Source: Muribaculaceae bacterium
Lineage (GTDB): Bacteria; Bacteroidota; Bacteroidia; Bacteroidales; Muribaculaceae
NCBI GenBank assembly: GCA_009775195.1
Contig: VSPF01000146.1
Span: 1 to 7,006 of the forward strand
DNA: 7,006 bases
Direction: 5' to 3'
Shown here: in pieces, positions 1-5,379 of the stretch
Layout of the letters: each line of letters begins with the position of its first letter
How positions within the stretch are numbered: position 1 is the first letter of the stretch
Notes under the pieces: generated by a model
What the model was told of the DNA's origin: nothing
What the model saw: only the letters and a program-made list of their open reading frames with translations
Database searches by the model: none
Position numbers and translations under genes: made by a program

Positions 1-338
1 ACCTCAACACCATACTGGGCGTTGACCAAAATCACGCCGGTATCGGTGACATTGAGTGCCGTGATGGCGCTGCCGACAAAGTCGTCGGCACCCGGGCAGT
101 CGATGACGTTGAGCTTCTTGCCAAGGAACTCGGCATAGAAGACCGTAGAGAAGACCGAGTAGCCATATTCCTTCTCGACAGGGAAGTAGTCGCACACGGT
201 GTTGTTTGCGGCAACGGTGCCGCGACGTTTTATAACCCCACACTCGTAGAGCATAGCTTCGGCGAGTGTGGTTTTGCCCGAGCCTTTGCTGCCAAGCAAG
301 GCTATGTTTTTAATTTCTTTGGTCTGGTAGATTTTCAT
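1..338 (-). CDS. Elongation factor G paralog (EF-G2-like), N-terminal part, cut by window edge
   Basis: Translational GTPase-family protein related to EF-G, the cytoplasmic factor that moves tRNA and mRNA through the ribosome. Only 112 complete codons are present; a full EF-G paralog is roughly 700 residues, so most of the gene lies beyond position 1. It starts at ATG 336-338 and begins MKIYQTKEIKNIALLG. The P-loop GSKGSGKT spans residues 16-23. The G3/switch II segment is DCPGADDF at residues 80-87, where canonical EF-G has DTPGHVDF, so Ala84 replaces the catalytic histidine. In switch I the usual RGITI is YGYSV (residues 58-62). These substitutions mark it as the divergent Bacteroidota paralog and not the housekeeping fusA product. 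The homologous Bacteroides EF-G2 is known to support translation without GTP hydrolysis and to matter under carbon limitation; applying that here is inference. It is transcribed divergently from lon, behind a structured leader. Confidence 0.88.
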   Translation of the reverse strand, partial: MKIYQTKEIKNIALLGSKGSGKTTLAEAMLYECGVIKRRGTVAANNTVCDYFPVEKEYGYSVFSTVFYAEFLGKKLNVIDCPGADDFVGSAITALNVTDTGVILVNAQYGVE

Positions 339-365
339 GCTATCGGGTTTTAGATTGTTCGGGTG

Positions 366-406
366 AAAAAACACGGGGTGCAGGCCCCTGTGTTTTACGG
401 GCTGCA
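366..406 (-). promoter_or_regulatory. Terminator/antiterminator-like leader (candidate attenuator) of the EF-G paralog
   Basis: On the minus strand, AAAACAC-a-GGGG (396-385) pairs with CCCCGTGTTTT (378-368) around a 6-nt loop. This gives an 11-bp stem with one bulged base, and the minus strand carries a run of six T at 371-366, as in an intrinsic terminator. It ends 27 nt before the start codon. An upstream segment, TGCAGCCC (406-399), can instead pair with GGG-c-CTGCA (387-379). That is eight base pairs with one bulge, and it uses the GGG needed by the terminator stem, so the two hairpins exclude each other. This is the architecture of a transcription attenuator. The effector is not evident, and I do not recognise a known riboswitch class. 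Confidence 0.5.
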
Positions 407-458
407 ATTTATAAATAATTTTCCTAACATCGAGCCTGTTTTTTTATGTTTTAGAGCA

Positions 459-492
459 TAAAATTACTTTTTATGTCGTCGGAGGGCGCAAA
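459..492 (-). promoter_or_regulatory. Candidate promoter of the EF-G paralog
   Basis: Read on the minus strand, TTTG (plus-strand 489-492) is followed after 22 nt by TAATTTTA (plus-strand 459-466). This matches the Bacteroidota -33 TTTG and seven of eight positions of the -7 TAnnTTTG box. Transcription would start near 452 and give a leader of about 114 nt that contains the hairpins at 366-406. The spacing is slightly long and the last -7 base is off, so the call is tentative. Confidence 0.35.
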
Positions 493-495
493 GCC

Positions 496-561
496 ATGAC
501 AGATGTTTATCAACCTGGCATAATGGTGTGGGGACACATGGCGGTATTTAACAGACTTTAA
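496..561 (+). CDS. Doubtful 21-codon ORF upstream of lon
   Basis: ATG at 496 opens a 21-codon frame (MTDVYQPGIMVWGHMAVFNRL) that stops at TAA 559-561. Its one positive point is GGAGGG at 481-486, nine nt before the ATG, a strong Shine-Dalgarno match of a kind rare in Bacteroidales. Against it: such short frames arise easily by chance, the sequence lacks a clear membrane or leader-peptide pattern, and the candidate promoter of the divergent EF-G paralog covers its upstream part. It could be an upstream leader ORF for lon only if transcription starts before 480. Treat it as a candidate, not as an established gene. Confidence 0.15.
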   Translation: MTDVYQPGIMVWGHMAVFNRL

Positions 562-594
562 GACTCGCGCGGCTGTCATGTGGCTACTTTTTTG

Positions 595-602
595 TAATTT
601 TG
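595..602 (+). promoter_or_regulatory. Candidate -7 box of the lon promoter
   Basis: TAATTTTG matches the Bacteroidota -7 consensus TAnnTTTG at all fixed positions. It lies 25 nt before the lon start codon and implies a leader of about 19 nt. No good TTTG occurs 19-22 nt upstream, so the -33 element is weak or absent. I see no CIRCE-type operator (TTAGCACTC-N9-GAGTGCTAA), so HrcA control is not supported by this sequence. Confidence 0.4.
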
Positions 603-627
603 GCCTCAATTTTGCCTTAGCCTTGTT

Positions 628-3054
628 ATGGACGACAAAAAAGATAAACTCAGCGAATTAACGGGTGCCGCATTCGGTATTCAGAAAATCGAAATAGACC
701 TCAACTCATTTGACAAAGAGCCCGACCTGACACGTCTGCCATTGCTGCCGACGCGCAACCTGGTGCTCTTCCCCGGCATGACCGTGACCTTCGAGCTCGG
801 GCGCGAATCGGCACGTCAGCTTGCCGACTATGCCAACCAGACCAAGACCCCCATCGGAGTGGTATGCCAGATAGACCCCGACGAGGATAACCCGGCCGTG
901 ACTACCGGCCTCTATAAATATGGTGTAGTCGCCGACGTGCTCAGTGTGCTCGAAAATGAAAACACGCCTACGATGGCTATCGTACGCGCACGAGGCAAGT
1001 TCCGCATACTCGGCACGGCACGCACCGCCGACGCATGGCTCTCGGCAAAGGTAAAATTGATACTCGAATTTTCTGCCGACGACGACCACGAGTTCGACAC
1101 CGTCATCGCCGAAATCAGGCGCATCATCAAGGAAGACCTCAACGACCTGATACCGGCACCGCTGATGCCGCTGCTCAAACAAATCGAAAATAACGACGAG
1201 TTTGTCAATTATTGCTGCACAAATTTCCCATTCGACCAAAAAGACAAGGTAGACCTGCTGGCTAAAAACAAATACTTAGACCGCGCCAAGGGGCTGCTTG
1301 CCGAACTTGTGATGATGAACGAGCGTCAGAAAATCACTCGCCAAATCATGAACAAGACCAAGAAGACCATGGACGAGAACCAGCGCAATGCCTTCTTGCA
1401 ACAGCAGATGGAGACCATACGCGAGACCCTCTACGGTGACAGCAGCGACGAGGTCGACGAGCTGCTGGCTGCCGGAGAAGAAGCACGTATGCCACAGGAG
1501 GTATGGACACTCTTCCAAAAAGAAATCGAGAAGCTGCGCCGCTTCAACCCGTCATCGCCCGACTACTCGGTGCTTTACTCCTATCTCGACACGCTGGTCA
1601 AGCTGCCGTGGCATAAGCAGACAGCACCTGTAAGAGACCTCGAGAAAGCACGCAAAATCCTCGAAGACGACCACTACGGCCTCGACAAGGTCAAAGAGCG
1701 CATACTCGAGCAGCTTGCCCTGATTATGCACAATCCTCGCGGCAAGTCGCCGATTATATGCCTCGTTGGCCCTCCCGGCGTGGGCAAGACCTCGATTGGC
1801 AAATCGGTCGCACATGCCCTGGGGCGTAAATACGAGCGAGTGTCGTTCGGCGGACTCCACGACGAGGCCGAAATACGCGGCCACCGCCGCACATATATCG
1901 GTGCCATGCCGGGCCGCATCATCGACGCGATGAAACGTGCCGGTACGGTGAACCCCGTGCTCGTGCTCGACGAACTCGACAAAATCGGCAACGACTACAA
2001 GGGCGACCCTGCAGCCGCGCTGCTCGAAGTACTGGACCCCGAGCAGAACTGTCATTTCCACGACAACTATATCGACGTGGACTACGACCTGTCGAACGTA
2101 TTGTTTATTGCCACAGCCAACACCCTCTCGACCATAGCGCGACCGCTTATCGACCGAATGGAAATCATAGAGCTTCCCGGCTACCTGGTCGAGGAAAAGG
2201 TGGAAATCGCGCAGCGACACCTGCTGCCGCGCATCTGCCGCGACCTCAACCTCGACCCCGAAAAACTCGAGATTTCAAACGAGGCGTTGCTCGACATCAT
2301 ACGCAACTATACGTCGGAGAGCGGCGTCCGCACCCTCGACAAACAACTTGCCAAGGTAGGCCGCAAGGCCGTAATGGCTGAGATGACCAAGAGCGACTTC
2401 CCGTCGCCCGTACAGCCCGACGACCTCTACGACCTCCTCGGGCTGGCACCTCACATCCCCGACAAGTATGAGGGCAACGAGTTTGCCGGCGTCGTAACCG
2501 GCCTGGCTTGGACCGAGGTCGGCGGCGAGATACTTATGGCGGAGTCGTCATTGGCATTGTCGAAGACCCCGACGCTGACACTCACCGGCAAGCTCGGCGA
2601 CGTGATGAAGGAATCGGCCACCATTGCCTACCAGTGGGTCAAGGCCCACGCCACGCAGCTTGGCATCGACCCGGCGCTATTCGACAAATACAGCCTGCAC
2701 ATACACTTCCCCGAAGGTGCCATACCCAAGGACGGCCCGTCGGCCGGCATCACCATAGCGACCTCGATAGTGTCGACATTTACCCAGCGCCGCGTGGCCG
2801 AGCGCATAGCCATGACGGGCGAAATCACCCTTCGCGGCAAGGTGCTGCCTGTAGGCGGTATCCGCGAGAAGATACTTGCCGCCAAGAGAGCCGGCATCGA
2901 CACCATCGTGCTCTCGGCACAAAACAGGCGCGATATCGAAGACATGCCCACGGCCTATATATCGGGTATGACCTTTAACTTCGTTGACACCGTGGCCGAG
3001 GTTATCGACTTCGCCATCACCGACACCCCCGTTGCAAACCCGGTAGAGCTGTAG
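628..3054 (+). CDS. lon: ATP-dependent protease Lon (LonA type, EC 3.4.21.53)
   Basis: Cytoplasmic homo-oligomeric AAA+ serine protease that unfolds and degrades misfolded and selected regulatory proteins. It is 808 residues, normal for bacterial LonA. The N-terminal substrate-binding LON domain runs from about residue 36 (LPLLPTRNLVLFPG) to 235, followed by a helical linker to about 340. The AAA+ module has Walker A GPPGVGKT (381-388), Walker B VLVLDELDK (444-452), sensor-1 ATAN (495-498), a likely arginine finger Arg510 in IDRMEI, and the sensor-2 type Arg568 in SGVRTL. The protease domain (about 610-800) holds Ser705 in PKDGPSAG and Lys748 in GGIREK. Their 43-residue spacing equals that of the E. 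coli Ser679/Lys722 dyad, so the enzyme should be active. ATG 628 is chosen because the leader is short and the -7 box sits just upstream. The gene is monocistronic as seen here and G+C-rich compared with the genes to its right. Confidence 0.97.
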   Translation: MDDKKDKLSELTGAAFGIQKIEIDLNSFDKEPDLTRLPLLPTRNLVLFPGMTVTFELGRESARQLADYANQTKTPIGVVCQIDPDEDNPAVTTGLYKYGVVADVLSVLENENTPTMAIVRARGKFRILGTARTADAWLSAKVKLILEFSADDDHEFDTVIAEIRRIIKEDLNDLIPAPLMPLLKQIENNDEFVNYCCTNFPFDQKDKVDLLAKNKYLDRAKGLLAELVMMNERQKITRQIMNKTKKTMDENQRNAFLQQQMETIRETLYGDSSDEVDELLAAGEEARMPQEVWTLFQKEIEKLRRFNPSSPDYSVLYSYLDTLVKLPWHKQTAPVRDLEKARKILEDDHYGLDKVKERILEQLALIMHNPRGKSPIICLVGPPGVGKTSIGKSVAHALGRKYERVSFGGLHDEAEIRGHRRTYIGAMPGRIIDAMKRAGTVNPVLVLDELDKIGNDYKGDPAAALLEVLDPEQNCHFHDNYIDVDYDLSNVLFIATANTLSTIARPLIDRMEIIELPGYLVEEKVEIAQRHLLPRICRDLNLDPEKLEISNEALLDIIRNYTSESGVRTLDKQLAKVGRKAVMAEMTKSDFPSPVQPDDLYDLLGLAPHIPDKYEGNEFAGVVTGLAWTEVGGEILMAESSLALSKTPTLTLTGKLGDVMKESATIAYQWVKAHATQLGIDPALFDKYSLHIHFPEGAIPKDGPSAGITIATSIVSTFTQRRVAERIAMTGEITLRGKVLPVGGIREKILAAKRAGIDTIVLSAQNRRDIEDMPTAYISGMTFNFVDTVAEVIDFAITDTPVANPVEL

Positions 3055-3082
3055 AGAGACTATCTACAACATCTGCATACTG

Positions 3083-3769
3083 TCAGTTTCTGATTGTCAG
3101 CATATACCCGAAACCGCGTTGGTTGACAATCGAGATTGACGGGTCATGGCGTAGTGCCCGGCGGAGTTTATGAATGTAACCGTGGAGAGAGTTGCGGTTG
3201 CATGCCTCGTCGCGCTGCCATACGGCTATCATCAGTTCTGAGGCATCTACTGTCCTACCGATGTTGGCCGACAATCGTTCGAGGATTTTAGCCTCGAAGT
3301 GCGACAGGTCTATGGTTCGGTCTCCAAATGAAAGCGTCTGGGCGGTAATATTGAAAATATACCGTCCGATTGTATATTTAATATCCTCTACCCTATTGGT
3401 TTTATATCGACCCAGCAGAGCTTTTATTCTCACAATAAGCTCACGGAGTTCAAATGGTTTCTTGAGATAGTCGTTGGCTCCTATTTCAAATCCTTCCTCC
3501 ACATCATCAATCGTGCTTTTGGCTGTGAGAAAGAGCAGCGGTACTGTCGGAGATAACTTCCGGATTTCTTTCGCCATCGAAAAGCCATCCATTTTAGGCA
3601 TCATAACATCAGCAACGACTATATCAGCACCCTCAGACTTGAATCTATCAAGTCCGGCCACGCCGTCATTAGCCGTGATTACCTCGTATCCCTGTGCGCG
3701 CAGTGTGTCGGCGACAATCAGAGCGAGGTCTTCCTCATCCTCAACAAATAATATCCTATTGCCCATCAT
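3083..3769 (-). CDS. Two-component response regulator, OmpR/PhoB family
   Basis: DNA-binding response regulator of 228 residues, the usual size for this family. The receiver domain (about 4-120) has the acidic pocket at Glu10-Asp11, the phosphoacceptor Asp54 in VVADVMMP, the switch Thr82 in FLTAKS and the conserved Lys104 in YLKKPF, so phosphorylation chemistry is intact. The C-terminal winged-helix domain (about 130-226) contains the recognition-helix region NSLHGYIHKLRRAL and ends with the typical QRGFGYML hairpin. The start is MM; ATG 3767-3769 or the next codon ATG 3764-3766 are both possible. It overlaps the end of the kinase gene by 14 nt (11 nt with the second ATG), so translation is probably coupled. 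It is the natural candidate to bind the direct repeats at 5278-5316. The exact regulon and a gene name cannot be given from sequence. Confidence 0.95.
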   Translation of the reverse strand: MMGNRILFVEDEEDLALIVADTLRAQGYEVITANDGVAGLDRFKSEGADIVVADVMMPKMDGFSMAKEIRKLSPTVPLLFLTAKSTIDDVEEGFEIGANDYLKKPFELRELIVRIKALLGRYKTNRVEDIKYTIGRYIFNITAQTLSFGDRTIDLSHFEAKILERLSANIGRTVDASELMIAVWQRDEACNRNSLHGYIHKLRRALRHDPSISIVNQRGFGYMLTIRN

Positions 3770-5180
3770 TGCTGATTTTGATTGTGAACACCGAGCCTAC
3801 TCTTTCTTTGCTCCTGACATCAATGTTCCATCCCATTTTGTCAAGCATGCTTTTAACATAATATAAACCAATGCCATACCCTCTGACATCCTGCCGGTTG
3901 CCGTGAGGCACACGGTAAAACTTGTTAAACAAATACGGTATGGACTTGGCCGGTATTCCGACACCGTTGTCTCTGACAGATATTTCTTTCTCATTGCCGG
4001 ATATAGTTATCACAACACTGTCACCAGAGTATTTGATTGCATTGTCAATCAAATTGTTCAGTATATTTGACAAATGAGCTTTGTCCGCTTCTATCGAAAC
4101 ATCCTCGTCTACATCAACACTTATTGTTATCTTCTTTTCACCTCTCATGCGCTGAGCTGTGGCTATTTCCTCAATAAAGGGCCGCAAGAGAATTGTCTCC
4201 GGCTTGAGCACCATCGTTTTTCGACGCTCCATGCTCATGGCAAGGATATTCTCGACAAGTTCCCCGAGTCGCTTAAGCTGTTTGTTGGCGATATTGAGAT
4301 ATGTCACTTTTTTCTGCGGGTCATTGTCGGTATCATAATTGAGGAGTGCATCGTTGGCTGAATAAGCGATGGCAATAGGCGTCTTCAGCTCGTGTGTCAT
4401 ATTGCTGACAAAATCATCTTTCATCTCCTCGATGGTTCTTAATCTGGATACAGTCCGGAATAAATACAAAAACGCCAGGGCAAACGATATCATCAGAAGA
4501 AAGACCGTAATAATAACACCGAGCATCTGTGACAATATATGACGGGTAATCGGCGTCATATATGCACGATAATACATACCCGATTCCGGATTAAAGCATA
4601 ACGAAAAGGCATCATATCCGGCACGGTTATCAGGAATATGGCTATTACCTCTGATTACATCCTCACTTGAGTTGACAATCTCTACGGCTACAAAGTCCGG
4701 ATATATGTGGCGGTCGGCAAGACGTTCGAGCACAATACTGTCCATAATGGCCAAATTAAAGTCTACAAACGGGTCCATAGCTTCATGCATCTGCTGACTC
4801 ATATCGTTGACCATCTGATTGCTATATGACCTGTCGCGCCGCAAGGGAGTCTTGTTCACGCTGGTTTCACCATCGCGGTTTTTGGAAGTTGTCACAAAGT
4901 TGCCATCTTCATCCTTAACACCGGAAACCTGGCCATGACCTTCTATAATTGAATCTCCATTTTCAAGATAAGCTTTTTTTGCTGCTTTAGCGGCTCGATT
5001 TGCCCGGTCAGCACGCTCCCACATATCATCAATATCTGCATCTGCCAAAGCCGTCATGACATCGCGCTCGACATTGGCCCTTATCGAGTTATAAAGTGAT
5101 ATGAGATAATAGGCATTGCAACAGAAAATGACTGCAATGACAATAATAAACGTGGTCGAAATTGTCTTGAAACGTTTCAT
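3756..5180 (-). CDS. Membrane sensor histidine kinase
   Basis: Inner-membrane sensor kinase of 474 residues, partner of the overlapping downstream response regulator. Membrane segment 1 lies at about residues 8-30 and segment 2 at about 214-241; between them is a periplasmic region of about 185 residues that I cannot assign to a known sensor family. No separate HAMP domain is evident: segment 2 leads almost directly into the HisKA helix. The phosphoacceptor is His263 in MTHELKTP. The HATPase_c domain has the N box NILNNLIDNAIKYS (362-375), the G1 box DNGVGIP (404-410) and the G2 box GYGIGLYYVK (434-443), so autokinase activity should be intact. The EEMKDDFVSN lead-in to the H box is typical of Bacteroidota kinases. 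The gene is first in the operon, divergent from the receptor gene, and its start at ATG 5178-5180 gives a basic N-terminus directly before segment 1. The signal it senses is unknown. Confidence 0.95.
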   Translation of the reverse strand: MKRFKTISTTFIIVIAVIFCCNAYYLISLYNSIRANVERDVMTALADADIDDMWERADRANRAAKAAKKAYLENGDSIIEGHGQVSGVKDEDGNFVTTSKNRDGETSVNKTPLRRDRSYSNQMVNDMSQQMHEAMDPFVDFNLAIMDSIVLERLADRHIYPDFVAVEIVNSSEDVIRGNSHIPDNRAGYDAFSLCFNPESGMYYRAYMTPITRHILSQMLGVIITVFLLMISFALAFLYLFRTVSRLRTIEEMKDDFVSNMTHELKTPIAIAYSANDALLNYDTDNDPQKKVTYLNIANKQLKRLGELVENILAMSMERRKTMVLKPETILLRPFIEEIATAQRMRGEKKITISVDVDEDVSIEADKAHLSNILNNLIDNAIKYSGDSVVITISGNEKEISVRDNGVGIPAKSIPYLFNKFYRVPHGNRQDVRGYGIGLYYVKSMLDKMGWNIDVRSKERVGSVFTIKISNDGQ

Positions 5181-5187
5181 ATCTGCA

Positions 5188-5206
5188 ACCGCGAAGTGCT
5201 CGCGGT
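5188..5206 (-). promoter_or_regulatory. Hairpin in the kinase mRNA leader, beside the start codon
   Basis: ACCGCGA and TCGCGGT form a perfect 7-bp GC-rich inverted repeat around a 5-nt loop. It ends 7 nt before the kinase ATG, where an initiating ribosome would sit. No T-run follows it, so it does not look like a terminator. It could limit translation or protect the 5' end of the mRNA, or act as a palindromic protein site in DNA. Confidence 0.45.
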
Positions 5207-5231
5207 ATCATATTAAAATCATTAATCACCG

Positions 5232-5259
5232 CAAATTTACTAATAATACGTCATACAAA
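5232..5259 (-). promoter_or_regulatory. Candidate promoter of the kinase-regulator operon
   Basis: On the minus strand TAAATTTG (plus-strand 5232-5239) fully matches the TAnnTTTG -7 box. TTTG (plus-strand 5256-5259) lies upstream, but the 16-nt spacing is shorter than usual. Transcription would start near 5225, leaving a leader of about 45 nt that includes the hairpin at 5188-5206. Confidence 0.45.
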
Positions 5260-5277
5260 CGATTAGGCCCGCTTCGA

Positions 5278-5316
5278 TTTAAGACTAAATAAGGGAGCGT
5301 TTAAGACTAAATAAGG
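5278..5316. repeat. Two 17-nt direct repeats, probable response-regulator operator
   Basis: TTTAAGACTAAATAAGG occurs perfectly at 5278-5294 and 5300-5316, a period of 22 bp or about two helical turns. Each copy contains two TAAG cores 10 bp apart (5280, 5290, 5302, 5312), giving four half-sites on one DNA face. OmpR/PhoB-family dimers characteristically bind tandem half-sites of about 10-11 bp, so this array fits two regulator dimers. It lies between the divergent candidate promoters, at about -85 to -47 from the predicted receptor gene start site, a position suited to activation. Binding by the regulator encoded at 3083-3769 is inferred. Confidence 0.65.
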
Positions 5317-5323
5317 CAGGGTG

Positions 5324-5356
5324 TTGTGATGATTAATGCGAGTAAGTCTAACTTTG
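5324..5356 (+). promoter_or_regulatory. Candidate promoter of the TonB-dependent receptor gene
   Basis: TAACTTTG at 5349-5356 is a full match to the Bacteroidota -7 box TAnnTTTG. TTG at 5324-5326 is a partial -33 element, with 22 nt between them. Transcription would start near 5363, about 17 nt before ATG 5380. If correct, the upstream in-frame ATG at 5329 lies outside the transcript and cannot be the start. Confidence 0.5.
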
Positions 5357-5379
5357 CCTCAGAAAAAAGCAGTATAGCA

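Noticed and set aside
4..243. Open frames on the minus strand at 4-243 and 32-214
   Set aside because: They lie in other frames of the EF-G paralog, whose frame carries an intact P-loop and G3 motif; their own translations are Arg/Cys/Ser-rich without any recognisable domain.
442..463. TTTTATG/CATAAAA inverted repeat as a terminator or operator
   Set aside because: It is a 7-bp stem of nearly all A-T pairs with an 8-nt loop, readily expected in AT-rich intergenic DNA, and it overlaps the better supported promoter box.
339..627. tRNA, CRISPR, insertion sequence or attachment site in the intergenic regions
   Set aside because: No cloverleaf, regularly spaced repeats, transposase fragment, terminal inverted repeats or target-site duplication was seen here or in 5181-5379; the pair at 5278-5316 has only two units and fits an operator better.
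706..2220. Long antisense open frames opposite lon (706-1239, 1276-1518, 1552-2220, 1674-1991)
   Set aside because: High G+C and codon bias in lon leave few stops on the other strand. The translations are low-complexity and lack domains, and lon explains the sequence fully.
2508..2978. Plus-strand frame of 156 codons inside the lon protease domain
   Set aside because: It overlaps the catalytic Ser705/Lys748 region of lon in another frame and is rich in Arg, His and Gly, typical of an out-of-frame shadow.
3051..3067. Small inverted repeat GTAGA/TCTAC at the lon stop codon as a terminator
   Set aside because: Only 5 bp, A-T-rich, with no T-run on either strand; too weak to call.
3474..4361. 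Plus-strand frames antisense to the regulator and kinase (3474-3866, 4074-4361)
   Set aside because: Opposite well-conserved receiver, HisKA and HATPase domains, with no domain or promoter signal of their own.
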